Positions 1 to 9,777 of a stretch of 64,000 bases of DNA are shown piece after piece; within the stretch, counting starts at the first letter, position 1; each line of letters begins with the position of its first letter. The notes below the pieces were generated by a model. The model was not told the DNA's origin. It worked only from the letters and a program-made list of their open reading frames with translations, and did not search any database. Both the position numbers and the translations under genes were made by a program. The stretch is from G963663365 sp963663365 (lineage in GTDB: Bacteria > Hinthialibacterota > Hinthialibacteria > Hinthialibacterales > G963663365), in assembly GCA_963663365.2 (NCBI GenBank), contig CAXXIH010000008.1, positions 1,550,001 through 1,614,000 on the forward strand, read 5' to 3'.

Positions 1-1740
1 TATGCAACCGCCGACGGCTTGCCGGATGCGCCGGTTTGGAGCGTCTTTGAAGACAGCCAATCGCGGATTTGGGCAGCTACCGGACTGGGGGTGCGCAGAT
101 ACCACTCAAACGCGGACCGCAATCCTCCTGAGACATCGATTTCGAATGATGAAAATTACCGCCGTATCGCTCCCGGGGCTGAGGCTCGATTTGTCTACTC
201 CGGAAAGGACAAGTGGGACGTTACTGTCCCTGAAAGACTCCTTTTTTCGCATCGAATTGACGGCGGGCCATGGTCGCCGTTCGCTTCTTCGACATCCACT
301 TCGATTAAGGGGCTATCACACGGCGAGCACACTTTTGAAGTCAGGGCCATGGATCGCAATTTCCAAGTCGATCTCACACCCGAGCAATACTCATTTCTAA
401 TTTTGCTGCCTTGGTATCGCGAACCCGCCTTTATCCTCATCGCCTTGGCCGGAAGCGTAGTTATCATTTTGCTGTTGTGGAATGCAGTGCTTCGCTACGG
501 ACGCATGGAACTCTTGGTTACGCAACGTACGGCGGATTTGATTGCAGCCAATAAATCCCTGCGTAGCGAAATCGACGAACGCGAATTATTAGAGGAACAG
601 CTTAGGCAATCACAAAAGATGGAAGCGGTCGGACATTTAGCCGGTGGCATCGCGCACGACTTCAACAATCTCCTGCAGGCGATCCTCGGCTATACACAGA
701 TGGCGTTACGGGAAACCTCCACTGGAGAAAATCTGCGCCGCGATTTGCAGCAAGTCAAAAAAGCCGCACAAAGGGCGGCGACGCTCACTCGCCAGCTCCT
801 GGCGTTTAGCCGAAGACAAATTCTGCAGCCGGTCGATATCAGTTTAAACGAAACGATTGCCGATTTAGCCAAAATGCTGCAACGTCTAATCGGCGAGCAC
901 ATTGAACTCTGTGTAATATCCGCACCCAATTTGGGAACCGTCCATGCTGATCCAGGCACAATCGAACAGGTCATCGTCAATCTTTGTGTGAATGCGCGCG
1001 ATGCAATGCCAAAAGGCGGCCGCCTCACCATCGAAACAAAAAATATCGCGATCCATGAGGATTTCATCCGCAATCGACCATGGGCAAAAATCGGCTCCTA
1101 TGTTCAACTTACAATCGCCGATACCGGTTCCGGAATGACAGAAGAGGTCCTCGAGCACATTTATGAGCCGTTTTATACGACAAAAGAAGTTGGGCAAGGA
1201 ACCGGACTCGGATTAGCCACGGTATACGGCATCATCAAACAGCACGATGGAATGATTGATGTCACCAGCCAAGTCGGTCACGGAACGGTGTTTCATATTT
1301 ATCTTCCAAGAGTCGAGCGTGCCCCTGAAGCTGAAACCACTGTGGAAGAGCAAACATGTCCCGGTGGAACAGAAACAATCCTGATTGTTGAAGATGAAGA
1401 TCTTGTCCGTGCTGTTGCCGTACGGGTTCTTGAGGCCAATGGATATAAGATACTAACGGCCGTGGATGGAGAAGAAGGAATCCGGGTTTTTAAAGAAAAC
1501 CAAGAGAAGATCGATTTAGTTCTGCTCGATATCGTTTTGCCGAAAATACAGGGAGGCGAAGTTCAAAAACAGATTGTGGAGATGAAACCCGGTATCCGAG
1601 TTCTTTTATCCAGCGGTTACGATCCTAACGATACCGGAGCCCGCCATGTGTCGGAAACAGACAACACAATGCTATTTAAGCCGTATGAGCCCGTCCAATT
1701 ATTGAAACGCGTCCGTGAAATCTTGGACAGCCCTTCTTAA
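1..1740 (+). CDS. Hybrid sensor histidine kinase/response regulator, 5' end outside the window
   Basis: The frame is open from base 1, so the N-terminus lies upstream; the first codons read like the last blade of a two-component-regulator beta-propeller (SVFEDSQSRIWAAT). A Y_Y_Y-type Ig-like domain follows, then one membrane segment around 410-490 nt (FILIALAGSVVIILLLW). The kinase core is complete: HisKA box with the phospho-accepting His in GGIAHDFNN, N box (NLCVNARDAM), G1 box (DTGSGM) and G2 box (GTGLGLATVYG). A C-terminal receiver domain has the acidic pair in VEDED, phospho-Asp in LLDIVLP and Lys in LFKPY. The layout suits a membrane sensor whose propeller reads an external, often glycan-derived, signal and passes phosphate to its own receiver. 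The ligand cannot be told. The glycosidase genes nearby fit a carbohydrate signal, but that is inference. Confidence 0.9.
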   Translation, partial: YATADGLPDAPVWSVFEDSQSRIWAATGLGVRRYHSNADRNPPETSISNDENYRRIAPGAEARFVYSGKDKWDVTVPERLLFSHRIDGGPWSPFASSTSTSIKGLSHGEHTFEVRAMDRNFQVDLTPEQYSFLILLPWYREPAFILIALAGSVVIILLLWNAVLRYGRMELLVTQRTADLIAANKSLRSEIDERELLEEQLRQSQKMEAVGHLAGGIAHDFNNLLQAILGYTQMALRETSTGENLRRDLQQVKKAAQRAATLTRQLLAFSRRQILQPVDISLNETIADLAKMLQRLIGEHIELCVISAPNLGTVHADPGTIEQVIVNLCVNARDAMPKGGRLTIETKNIAIHEDFIRNRPWAKIGSYVQLTIADTGSGMTEEVLEHIYEPFYTTKEVGQGTGLGLATVYGIIKQHDGMIDVTSQVGHGTVFHIYLPRVERAPEAETTVEEQTCPGGTETILIVEDEDLVRAVAVRVLEANGYKILTAVDGEEGIRVFKENQEKIDLVLLDIVLPKIQGGEVQKQIVEMKPGIRVLLSSGYDPNDTGARHVSETDNTMLFKPYEPVQLLKRVREILDSPS

Positions 1741-1788
1741 GGTGCTTCCCCGGCAATCCCGGATACCGCACACATACGCCTAAACGCC

Positions 1789-2409
1789 TTACCCTCCGGC
1801 GGTTGTCAAAGACGCCCCGCCGCCATAACGGCTGATGTCACCATTACTGACTAATCCGTTACTGGCATCGTAAAGAATCGCGCCATTGGCTGTATTCAGT
1901 GCGACAAGTTCTTCATTAAGTTTGTGCCGAATCGGTGCCCACACTCCCCATGAATCGAATTGATCCGGACCGAAACTCGCCAAGCCGAATCCTTTGAAAT
2001 AATTCAGTTTGTTCCCAAAATATTGTTGTGCATAGCCGTCATTCCGGGCCCACTGCCCGTTATAACTCACATAGGTATATGTCTTTTTGGTCTTTTCGCC
2101 TCCCGGCCCCCATGAGCCTGCGCCGAATGGGTCTTCCTGGCTGACACTGGCCAAATAAGATACCGGTGTAGTTAAATCATAAAGCACACCTGTTACATAA
2201 CCGCGTTGCCCATAGGGATAATCATTGTTATCGATCATGTAAGAATCCAAGGCAACGGCGAACGCGCGCATATCGGCCTGCACGGCTGCAACTTTCGCGC
2301 GCGTACGTGCATTCATAAAATTGGGAACGGCAATAGCCGCCAAAATGCCGATGATCGCAACAACAATGAGCAATTCAATCAATGTGAAACCACGGGAAGT
2401 ATCATTCAT
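1789..2409 (-). CDS. Type II secretion/type IV pilus-like pseudopilin
   Basis: This short pseudopilin has a leader ending in Gly followed by the class III prepilin signature (FTLIELLIVVAIIGILAA), which is cut by a PilD-type peptidase and N-methylated on Phe. The body carries the N-A-R-T-R-A-K spacer helix and a tail rich in Gly, Tyr and Trp. I place the start at the internal ATG at 2409 because a GAGGT ribosome site lies 8 nt upstream and the leader is then a normal 7 residues; the longer frame adds 5 residues. It is one of three such proteins here (others at 31919 and 36881) and stands alone rather than in a gsp operon. This pattern is typical of phyla that carry dozens of scattered pseudopilins. 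Its function is unknown. Confidence 0.85.
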   Translation of the reverse strand: MNDTSRGFTLIELLIVVAIIGILAAIAVPNFMNARTRAKVAAVQADMRAFAVALDSYMIDNNDYPYGQRGYVTGVLYDLTTPVSYLASVSQEDPFGAGSWGPGGEKTKKTYTYVSYNGQWARNDGYAQQYFGNKLNYFKGFGLASFGPDQFDSWGVWAPIRHKLNEELVALNTANGAILYDASNGLVSNGDISRYGGGASLTTAGG

Positions 2410-2596
2410 ACAATTCGACCTCAAATATACCTGTATAAATTGCCCTCAGAATCAGTCTACCATGTTTAGAAATCCCCCCTAAGCCCCACCAAATAATGCT
2501 CGTGAAGTTCAAGCCGGCTTGCTATACGCTATGCATAAATAGAGAATTCCGGCAAAGCCTCTCCGGTAGAGGGGATTTACGATAAGGAGCTGCATA

Positions 2597-4894
2597 ATGG
2601 GTACCTCGGGGCTTTTATCTCTCGCCTTTTCGATTTCAATCTGCGGTGCGCTGCCTGATGCACGGCACGACCTCACTTACAATCATCTCGCGGACCGTTG
2701 GGATGAGGCTGTGCCCCTGGGTAACGGTATGGTGGGCGCGCTGGTTTGGCAGGATGGTGATATCATTCGCTTCTCGCTCGACCGTGCCGATCTATGGGAT
2801 CTGCGTCCGATTGAGGAATTCCAACGGCCGGAATTCCGATTCAGCTGGGTGATCGACCAAACCCTGCACGGTGATTTCAAACTCGTTCAGCAGTTAATCG
2901 ATCAGCCTTATAACCTCAATGCCGCACCCACAAAAATTCCCGCCGGGCGATTGGAATTCGATGCCTCCCAATTGGGCAAAGTTGAATCGGTCCGTCTTTC
3001 GCTCGCGAATGCCTTATGTACGGTGAAATGGGATTCAGGCGTTGTCCTTGAGACTTTTGTACATGCCACAAAACCGGTCGGTTGGTTCCGATTCAGCGGA
3101 TTGATACAAAACATTGAACCGCATATCGATCCCCCGGCCTTCGGTGGACTGGAGGAACTCTCCAAAGAAGAAATCGAAAAAATGCCCAAGAATGATCTTC
3201 GCCGTCTCGGTTATCCGGCTCCGAATCTCCACGCCGAAAAATTCGAAAATCATTATATTCAACAAGGCTGGGGCGATTCACGGTTTGCCGTTCACTGTGC
3301 ATGGCAAAGCGGCGAAGCCGGAAGTCTCGAAGGCGTTTGGTCTATTGTTTCAAGCGAGGCCTCCTCAAATCCCTCCAGCGATGCGCGGCAAAACGTACGC
3401 GAAGCGCTTCAAAGAACATATGCCACAGATTTTGCAGAGCATGCCGCATGGTGGAAATCATACTGGTGGAAAGGAACAATCTCCCTTCCCGACCCCATTA
3501 TTGAAACACAGTGGTATCGCGAAATCTACAAATTCGGCGCGGCGTCACGTAAAGGCGCACCCCCGATTTCACTCCAGGCGGTTTGGACGGCAGATGACGG
3601 CCGTATCCCACCCTGGAAAGGCGATTTTCATCACGATTTAAATACACAGCTCAGCTATTGGCCCTGCTACAGCGGAAACCGTCTGCAAGAAGGCGAGGCA
3701 TATATAGACTGGCTGTGGAAAATCAAACCCGCCGCTGAAAAATTCACACGCAATTACTTCGGTGTCGAAGGCCTGAATGTGCCCGGTGTCAGCACACTCA
3801 CAGGTGAACCGCTGGGCGGCTGGAATCAATACACCCTATCCCCTACCACAGCGGCTTGGCTCGCCCACCATTTCTATCTGCAATGGCGCTATAGCATGGA
3901 CCGCGATTTCCTGGAGAAACGCGCCTATCCCTGGCTCCGTGCTGTGGCTGTATACCTGGACCAAATCTCCGTCCGGCGCGATGACGGCCTGCGCAAACTT
4001 CCGCTGAGCTCATCGCCCGAAATCCACGACAACCGTGTGGAAGCATGGTTTCATGAAACCACGAATTTTGATCTGGCCCTTATTCGTTGGCTTTATGGCG
4101 CGGCAGCGGAAATGGCTGATGAACTCGGGCTTCAAAGCGAAGCCGGCCAATGGCGCAAAATGTTATCCGAGTGGCCGCAGCTGGCATACGCTAAGGAAGA
4201 CCACAGATTGTTGATTGCTCCGGGTGCGCCTTTACATGAGTCCCATCGGCATTTTTCACACCTAATGGCCATCCATCCACTGGGATTGATCAACTGGGAA
4301 CATGGAGAATACGACCAGCAAATCATCCGTGCCGCTCTAGATGAATTGCAGCGGCTTGGTCCCAGTTTATGGGTCGGCTATTCCTATGCTTGGCAAGCCA
4401 ACCTCGCCGCACGGGGACGCGATGGCGAAACGGCGGCAAATGCATTGCGTACTTTTGCGGAATGTTTTTGCCTGCCCAATACATTCCATGTCAACGGCGA
4501 TCAAACCAAATCGGGAAAATCCAATTTCACATACCGCCCATTCACGCTGGAAGGTAATTTCGCGTTTGCCTCGGGCGTGCAGGAAATGCTCATCCAAAGT
4601 CATACAGGTGTTGTGTATCTTTTCCCGGCAATACCGGAAAACTGGAAGGATGTCTCATTCCAAACCTTGCGAACCGAAGGCGCATTCTTGGTATCGGCGA
4701 AAAGAAACAACGGTGTATGTAATGAAGTGCGCATCTATTCCGAGCATGGTGGAATTTGCAAACTCGGCGATCCATTTCCTGAAGGAGCAAAATTTCAGAT
4801 AACCGGATCGGCAACAGGGGTGGTTACATCAGAAATCGGCATTTATGAAATCCCCATGCAGCCGGGAGAAGAAATCACGTTACGGCTTCAATAA
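2597..4894 (+). CDS. GH95-like glycoside hydrolase (alpha-L-fucosidase family)
   Basis: The 765-residue protein has an N-terminal signal peptide and an AAGGAG ribosome site 8 nt before the ATG. The N-terminal domain begins with the GH95 hallmark WDEAVPLGNGMVGALVW. The (alpha/alpha)6 barrel carries the family's catalytic blocks: DLNTQLSYWP (Asn of the base network), SSSPEIHDN (Glu of the expected general acid), HRHFSHLMAIHP, and WVGYSYAWQANLAAR near the end of the barrel. GH95 enzymes remove alpha-1,2-L-fucose, and some act on galactose, from complex glycans; the exact substrate cannot be predicted. The gene stands alone on the plus strand next to another carbohydrate-active protein on the minus strand. 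Together with the GH29 fucosidase at 20430 it suggests use of fucosylated polysaccharide. Confidence 0.85.
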   Translation: MGTSGLLSLAFSISICGALPDARHDLTYNHLADRWDEAVPLGNGMVGALVWQDGDIIRFSLDRADLWDLRPIEEFQRPEFRFSWVIDQTLHGDFKLVQQLIDQPYNLNAAPTKIPAGRLEFDASQLGKVESVRLSLANALCTVKWDSGVVLETFVHATKPVGWFRFSGLIQNIEPHIDPPAFGGLEELSKEEIEKMPKNDLRRLGYPAPNLHAEKFENHYIQQGWGDSRFAVHCAWQSGEAGSLEGVWSIVSSEASSNPSSDARQNVREALQRTYATDFAEHAAWWKSYWWKGTISLPDPIIETQWYREIYKFGAASRKGAPPISLQAVWTADDGRIPPWKGDFHHDLNTQLSYWPCYSGNRLQEGEAYIDWLWKIKPAAEKFTRNYFGVEGLNVPGVSTLTGEPLGGWNQYTLSPTTAAWLAHHFYLQWRYSMDRDFLEKRAYPWLRAVAVYLDQISVRRDDGLRKLPLSSSPEIHDNRVEAWFHETTNFDLALIRWLYGAAAEMADELGLQSEAGQWRKMLSEWPQLAYAKEDHRLLIAPGAPLHESHRHFSHLMAIHPLGLINWEHGEYDQQIIRAALDELQRLGPSLWVGYSYAWQANLAARGRDGETAANALRTFAECFCLPNTFHVNGDQTKSGKSNFTYRPFTLEGNFAFASGVQEMLIQSHTGVVYLFPAIPENWKDVSFQTLRTEGAFLVSAKRNNGVCNEVRIYSEHGGICKLGDPFPEGAKFQITGSATGVVTSEIGIYEIPMQPGEEITLRLQ

Positions 4895-4915
4895 ACGTAC
4901 AAACGATTCAGCTGT

Positions 4916-6526
4916 TCAATCCAGCGGTTTGATACGCACATTACGGAAGGCCACTCGGTGCGAATGGTCCTGAAGCCCGATATAACCGCGTCTGCGCCGT
5001 CCTTGCGTGACCGGATAATCGTCAAGATTTAAATCTTGGATCAGCGTTCCGTTCATATGCACAGTCAGTCTCGGATTATCGCAGATGATCTCGAGTTCGT
5101 TCCATTCACCGGCCGGTTTCTGTGCATTCACGATAGGAGGCGCAACATTATACAACGCACCCGACCCGTCCTTGCGTGGCGGCTGTCCTGCATCATCGAG
5201 CAGTTGAACTTCAAATCCTGTTTTTGAAGGCCGTCCCGGAATAGGAGCCCAAATCATAATCCCGCTGTTGCTGCCCTGGCCGATTTTGTATTCCAGACGC
5301 AGGATAAAATTCGCATACATCCGGTCGGTTAGGAGCCAGTGGTCCCGTCCGCCTTTGGTCTTAAAGATTCCGTCTTCAACATAAAAATCCGCCTTGTTAA
5401 TGTCATACCAACGCGATGAATACTGCCAACAACTCAAATCCTTGCGGTTGTGCAACCAATGAAAACCATCTTCAGCCATGCCAAAATCCGGCAATCCGGT
5501 GCCAAGCCAACGCGCATGAGATAAAGTCACTCCACCCCCGGTCCAAACATCGAACACCGGACGCCGGTCGCGCAGGGCTTCCAACCACGCCGGTTCTCCA
5601 AAAGTCTTTGCGGCCAATTCCAACCAACCCCAATGATAGAGCCCCTCAGCATCAGCTAAAACCAGAGAAAACAGACACGAGCACACCTGGTGCATGTTCT
5701 TAGGGCCGAAAGACTCATGATAAAGATCGTGACCATAAAAAAGATCGCTGTGATGATTGGCAATCTCGGCGGTTACAATCATTCCCGTAACAAGTTCTAC
5801 ATACTCCGGCAAAGGAAGAGGTGTTTTAAGGCATCCATGATCGTCGAATTCTGCCTGCAAAAGATCGAGATAATTCTTTTCGCCTTGCTGATAAAGAGGA
5901 TCGTCTTCAAGCACAACGCCAACGGCCAAACAGGCCGCGCTGAACCATGCGCTTCCCACGGGAGTAAATTCCTCGGACTTGAGTTTATCGATCTTGCTGC
6001 GTAGCCAATCTTGAGATTTCTTGAGTTCGGACTCCGCCCAACCATCAACGCGGCGCGCATACTCCACTCCCATCGCATATAATGCGATAGCCCGTGCCCT
6101 TTCAGTCGTACTTAGTTTGGATCCCAGCTCTTCAATCGTCTGATCGAACATTTCCGGAAAAACGCTCGTCTGCTTGGCGAGACTTTCCCCTCTCTCTTGA
6201 TTTGGTTCGACAGCCATCAAGAGCCCCATACGCAGCATTTCTTTTAACCATATTATTTCGTGCTTTGTTCTTTCGAGCGTTTCAAGATCCCCGTCATACT
6301 CTATGCTGTAGCCAACCCCGGGGCCCTGGCGTTCCCATGCGCTTTTCCAAGGTTCTTGATCAAGATGCTCCTGTATAAACGTCACATCCCGGTTGTCGAT
6401 CAATAATCCTTCGTGACGCCAAACACGGGGCTTTTCGTCAGCCGCAAAAGCGGATACGGCAAAGAGTCCAATGAAAACAATAGATACGGCTATTGTGGAA
6501 AGTGAAAAAGTGCGTTGTGTATCCAT
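4916..6526 (-). CDS. Secreted alginate-lyase-like protein with C-terminal DUF1080 domain
   Basis: A signal peptide (about residues 1-28, ending SAFAADE) is followed by an all-helical region of about 300 residues resembling the alginate lyase/chondroitinase (alpha/alpha) toroid: LLIDNRDVTFIQEHL, then a stretch with KNMHQVCSCLFSLVLAD. From about residue 350 there is a DUF1080 (3-keto-disaccharide hydrolase) jelly roll with its signatures: YANFILRLEYKIGQGSNSGI, GFEVQLLDD, AGEWNELEIICDNPRL and GYIGLQDHSHRVAFRNVRI. DUF1080 domains bind or hydrolyse oxidised disaccharides and are common in Planctomycetes-like bacteria. The order toroid then DUF1080 makes a two-module polysaccharide-processing protein. 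The lyase assignment is weaker than the DUF1080 one because I see no full catalytic set. Confidence 0.75.
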   Translation of the reverse strand: MDTQRTFSLSTIAVSIVFIGLFAVSAFAADEKPRVWRHEGLLIDNRDVTFIQEHLDQEPWKSAWERQGPGVGYSIEYDGDLETLERTKHEIIWLKEMLRMGLLMAVEPNQERGESLAKQTSVFPEMFDQTIEELGSKLSTTERARAIALYAMGVEYARRVDGWAESELKKSQDWLRSKIDKLKSEEFTPVGSAWFSAACLAVGVVLEDDPLYQQGEKNYLDLLQAEFDDHGCLKTPLPLPEYVELVTGMIVTAEIANHHSDLFYGHDLYHESFGPKNMHQVCSCLFSLVLADAEGLYHWGWLELAAKTFGEPAWLEALRDRRPVFDVWTGGGVTLSHARWLGTGLPDFGMAEDGFHWLHNRKDLSCWQYSSRWYDINKADFYVEDGIFKTKGGRDHWLLTDRMYANFILRLEYKIGQGSNSGIMIWAPIPGRPSKTGFEVQLLDDAGQPPRKDGSGALYNVAPPIVNAQKPAGEWNELEIICDNPRLTVHMNGTLIQDLNLDDYPVTQGRRRRGYIGLQDHSHRVAFRNVRIKPLD

Positions 6527-6731
6527 GCATAAAAGTCTGAAGGATCACCTGCCAACACGCAATTGGACCATAATTCATTATCGATATGGCGCTTGTTGAG
6601 CCCAGCCCATAGCTGAAAGCCAACATCTACGAAAAATCATATAATTAACTGAAATTTAAGAACTTAAAAAGTAAATAGGGGAGTACTATTTTAATGGAGT
6701 TGAGGCCGGGAATGGTCTTTGGAATCAGAAT

Positions 6732-7754
6732 CTACGAGACCATATCGTCGTCCGGGCCTTTGCTTATGACAATCTTTCCTAACTCCTCAAGCCGGCGGAT
6801 TGTAGCCACAATCTTCTGCTGCGCGTTCTCTACATCGCGAACACGTACCGGTCCCATAACATCCATATCATCGCGGATGTTTTCTGCTGCACGTGAGGAA
6901 ACATTCTCAAAAATCTTCCTGCGCACATTTTCGTCTGCGCCTTTAAGCGCAAGCGCAACATCTTTCATATCGATTTCGCTCAAGAGTTCGCGTATCGCGC
7001 GGTCATCAAGACTAATGGTATGTTCGAACGTGAACATATGCTTCTTGAGCTCGGAAGCCAGTTGTTGATCCTCTTCCTCGATATTGTCCAAAAGATTTTT
7101 CTGTGACTTGCCATCCAGCAAGTTGAGCATCTCCACCATGGCCTCAAATCCGCCGACGGTTTGCAGATGCTGCGAGCCGGCCTTGGTGATCTTCCTCTCC
7201 AAAACCCGCTCAACTTCAGAAACAATTTCCGGCGCGGTTTGATCCATAGAGGCAATACGCAAAGCGACTTCAACCTGCAATTCACGATCCAAGGATGACA
7301 ATAACGTGGCGGACTGTTCCGGCTCCAGATAACTCAAGATCAAGGCAATTGTTTGCGGGTGTTCGTGTTGAATAAAATTGAATAGATGCTGCGGTTCCAT
7401 TTTTTTCAGGAAGTCAAACGGAGTTCCTTGCAGCATCCCCTGCAAATCGGAAATGATCTCGCTGGCCCGATTCGAGCCGAGAGCCTTTTCCAAAATATCC
7501 TTGGCCGTGTGAATTCCACCGGAACTGACATACTGCTTGGCGACCGCCATGTGATAGAACTCTTCCATCACTTGGCTAATGATTTCCTGGGGAACAGTAC
7601 CTAAGTTGGCAAGTTCGATTGTGAGCTGTTCGATTTCCTCATCGGTCAAACTGCGATAAACATCGGGAGCAACCTCAGAGCCCAATGCCGCAATCAGGAT
7701 TGCCGCTTTGCGTCGCCCGGGAAGTCGAACTGTATCTTCGTTGGCGGAAGCCAT
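6732..7754 (-). CDS. fliG: Flagellar motor switch protein FliG (copy 1)
   Basis: At 340 residues this is full length for FliG. The N-terminal domain (RKAAILIAALGSEVAPDVYRSL), middle domain with the FliM-binding EHPQTIALIL motif, and C-terminal torque domain (SLDDRAIRELL, DMKDVALALKGA, SSRAAENI) are all present. In the rotor switch it links the MS ring to FliM and contacts the stator through charged C-terminal residues. It sits alone, with no fliF, fliH or fliI beside it. The neighbours are an HD-domain gene and a polysaccharide-active gene. A second full-length fliG lies at 11591 on the other strand. Confidence 0.93.
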   Translation of the reverse strand: MASANEDTVRLPGRRKAAILIAALGSEVAPDVYRSLTDEEIEQLTIELANLGTVPQEIISQVMEEFYHMAVAKQYVSSGGIHTAKDILEKALGSNRASEIISDLQGMLQGTPFDFLKKMEPQHLFNFIQHEHPQTIALILSYLEPEQSATLLSSLDRELQVEVALRIASMDQTAPEIVSEVERVLERKITKAGSQHLQTVGGFEAMVEMLNLLDGKSQKNLLDNIEEEDQQLASELKKHMFTFEHTISLDDRAIRELLSEIDMKDVALALKGADENVRRKIFENVSSRAAENIRDDMDVMGPVRVRDVENAQQKIVATIRRLEELGKIVISKGPDDDMVS

Positions 7755-7942
7755 TGGCCTGCTCTTTATACCAGGATGCCGTACAAATGGGCCGCACAGT
7801 TATGGCGCGCCCGATGTCATTCAAAGAAGCCCCACAGCCCCTTTGCGGAAAAACGAATAATACATGACTCGTATTACACCCAATATAATATCGGACATTT
7901 CCAGACAACTCAACTGAACACAACCGGCATAGGATCCCTCTA

Positions 7943-8485
7943 CTAAAATCCAAGCGATTTTCGCCCTTCCTCGAAAACAGCATCAAATCCGGCCTCCAAC
8001 CGTGCATTGAGACCCCTGCAATGGTCGGTGACATCTTTGCCCCAGCGGAAATAATCCCGCTTCCTCTCTAGCGTCCAATCCGAAGGCGGGCTTATAAGAA
8101 TGCTACGTAAATTGCTGGTTTTATCGGCCATTTTCAGCAGTTTAGCCCGATTGGATTTATCTCGTATTTTGGCAACCTGCTGGGCTTTGCGCTCATCAGA
8201 AGGCAGACTCTTGTCATCGGTCACTTCGGCCACGACTTCCGCTACGTTATCCCCGAATTCGGCCCGGATATCATCCAACGTGGCCTCGGTATCCTCCACC
8301 GTATCGTGCAAAATCCCGGCGATGACCAATACCGGGTCCCCGCCATCCGTTGCTTCCGCCAAAAGTGCCGCGACCTCGGCAATATGGTTGATATAGGGTT
8401 CCCGCGCCTCGCCTTTACGAACCTGTTTGCAATGACAACGGGCGGCAAAATCGAAAGCACGGGTAATCGAAACAATAGAATCCAT
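7943..8485 (-). CDS. HD-domain protein, MESH1/RelA-SpoT-hydrolase-like (small alarmone hydrolase)
   Basis: The 180-residue protein is a stand-alone HD phosphohydrolase. It has the metal-binding HD pair in the SpoT-like context AGILHDTVEDT, preceded by PYINHIAEVAALL, followed by VAEVTDD and then LLKMADKTSNLR, where the second Asp ligand is expected. These are the marks of RSH-type hydrolase domains that remove pyrophosphate from (p)ppGpp using Mn2+. No synthetase or TGS/ACT domain follows, so it resembles a small alarmone hydrolase. A related activity, such as NADPH phosphatase as known for MESH1, is possible. An AGGAAAG ribosome site precedes the ATG. It lies upstream of fliG copy 1 on the same strand, about 190 nt away. 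Confidence 0.8.
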   Translation of the reverse strand: MDSIVSITRAFDFAARCHCKQVRKGEAREPYINHIAEVAALLAEATDGGDPVLVIAGILHDTVEDTEATLDDIRAEFGDNVAEVVAEVTDDKSLPSDERKAQQVAKIRDKSNRAKLLKMADKTSNLRSILISPPSDWTLERKRDYFRWGKDVTDHCRGLNARLEAGFDAVFEEGRKSLGF

Positions 8486-8685
8486 TGTGTTTCTTTCCTA
8501 TAGGCAGAAGATCGCACCTTGCCAAACGGCCTCCCACGATCCTATCAGTCCGATTGCGGGGCCTCAACAACCAGGTCGGAAATGCCGTAATACCTACAAT
8601 TTGCAAAGAAGTGCTCACGCCCTAAAATGTTTCAATACTGGGCCGCTCCCGCCAAACGTGGAATCAACGTCTTGGAGATCGAATC

Positions 8686-9600
8686 ATGAGAAAACTATCT
8701 GCAATTCACCTGTCTGCTTTCATCTTTGCACTTTCCCTTTTATGCCAACACACGGCTTATACCGCGGATAACGACCAATTCCAGAAACTGGTGACATCAC
8801 AGGTTGAAAAACTCGCCGGTGATTTTAAATTCACAGAAGGCCCGGTATGGCATAAAGATGGCTACCTGCTCTTCAGTGATATTCCGGCCAACAAAATCTA
8901 CAAATGGTCTCCCGATACCGGCGCGGTTGTATGGCGTGAAGACAGCGGTAAATCCAACGGATTGACCTTTGATCGCGAAGGCCGCCTTATTGCATGTGAA
9001 CATTGGAACCGCCGCGTATCCAGAACTGAAAAAGACGGCTTCATTCTGATGTTGGTCGATAGTTACAAACGCAAACGCTTAAATAGCCCCAACGACTGCG
9101 TTGTACGTTCGGATGGCCTGATCTTCTTTACAGATCCGCCTTATGGTCTCGAAGAGCGTGAACAGGAAGTCGAGCAAAACGGCTTATACCGTCTAAATCC
9201 GAGTTATGACGCCATCTTATTAGCCGGTGATTTTGTACGTCCCAATGGACTGGCCTTTTCCCCGGATGAAAAAGTCCTTTACGTCGCCGATACACGGCAG
9301 GCGCATGTCCGCATTTTCCATATTGATAAAGACGGAGAGGCTACCGGAGGCGAAGTATTCTTTGAGGTGCCCGGCCCGGATGGAATGAAAGTAGACAAAC
9401 GCGGAAATATCTTTGTGACGTCATCGGAAGGTGTCGCGGTCTTCGATGATTCCGGCGAGAGGCTGGGAGTCATCCCCGTCCCCGAAAATCCGGCGAATTG
9501 CGCCTTTGGGGATGAAGACGAAAAGACCTTATTCATCACCGCCCGCACCGGTCTCTACAAAGTCCGCTTGAAATATCCCGGAGCCGATATTCGCAAATAA
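8686..9600 (+). CDS. SMP-30/gluconolactonase family protein, secreted
   Basis: The 304-residue beta-propeller has a Sec signal peptide (about residues 1-27) and a GGAG ribosome site 8 nt before the ATG. SMP-30 motifs are clear: FTEGPVWHKDGYLLFSDI near the N-terminus (metal-binding Glu), the SPNDCVV loop (Asn and Asp ligands), and RPNGLAFSPDEKVLYVADT. Family members are metal-dependent lactonases that open gluconolactone or related sugar lactones. With a signal peptide this one would work outside the cytoplasm. A sugar-acid role is plausible given the carbohydrate enzymes nearby, but its substrate is unknown. Confidence 0.85.
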   Translation: MRKLSAIHLSAFIFALSLLCQHTAYTADNDQFQKLVTSQVEKLAGDFKFTEGPVWHKDGYLLFSDIPANKIYKWSPDTGAVVWREDSGKSNGLTFDREGRLIACEHWNRRVSRTEKDGFILMLVDSYKRKRLNSPNDCVVRSDGLIFFTDPPYGLEEREQEVEQNGLYRLNPSYDAILLAGDFVRPNGLAFSPDEKVLYVADTRQAHVRIFHIDKDGEATGGEVFFEVPGPDGMKVDKRGNIFVTSSEGVAVFDDSGERLGVIPVPENPANCAFGDEDEKTLFITARTGLYKVRLKYPGADIRK

Positions 9601-9777
9601 ATAGAACCCGGGAATACCGAATAAAATTAGAAATCTTCTTGCAGAAACACGCCGCAAGCTGTGACGTATTACAAGCCGCATGATAGGATCGCATGTGGTA
9701 TATCTTTAAATTACTCGAATCGCCCAAATCGCTCGAATCGCCCCCAGGATTCATGATCATCGGAAAGGCTGCATGAC

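Noticed and set aside
9712..9745. Direct repeat CTCGAATCGCCC twice before the metzincin gene
   Set aside because: Only two short copies and no palindrome; too little to call a regulatory array.
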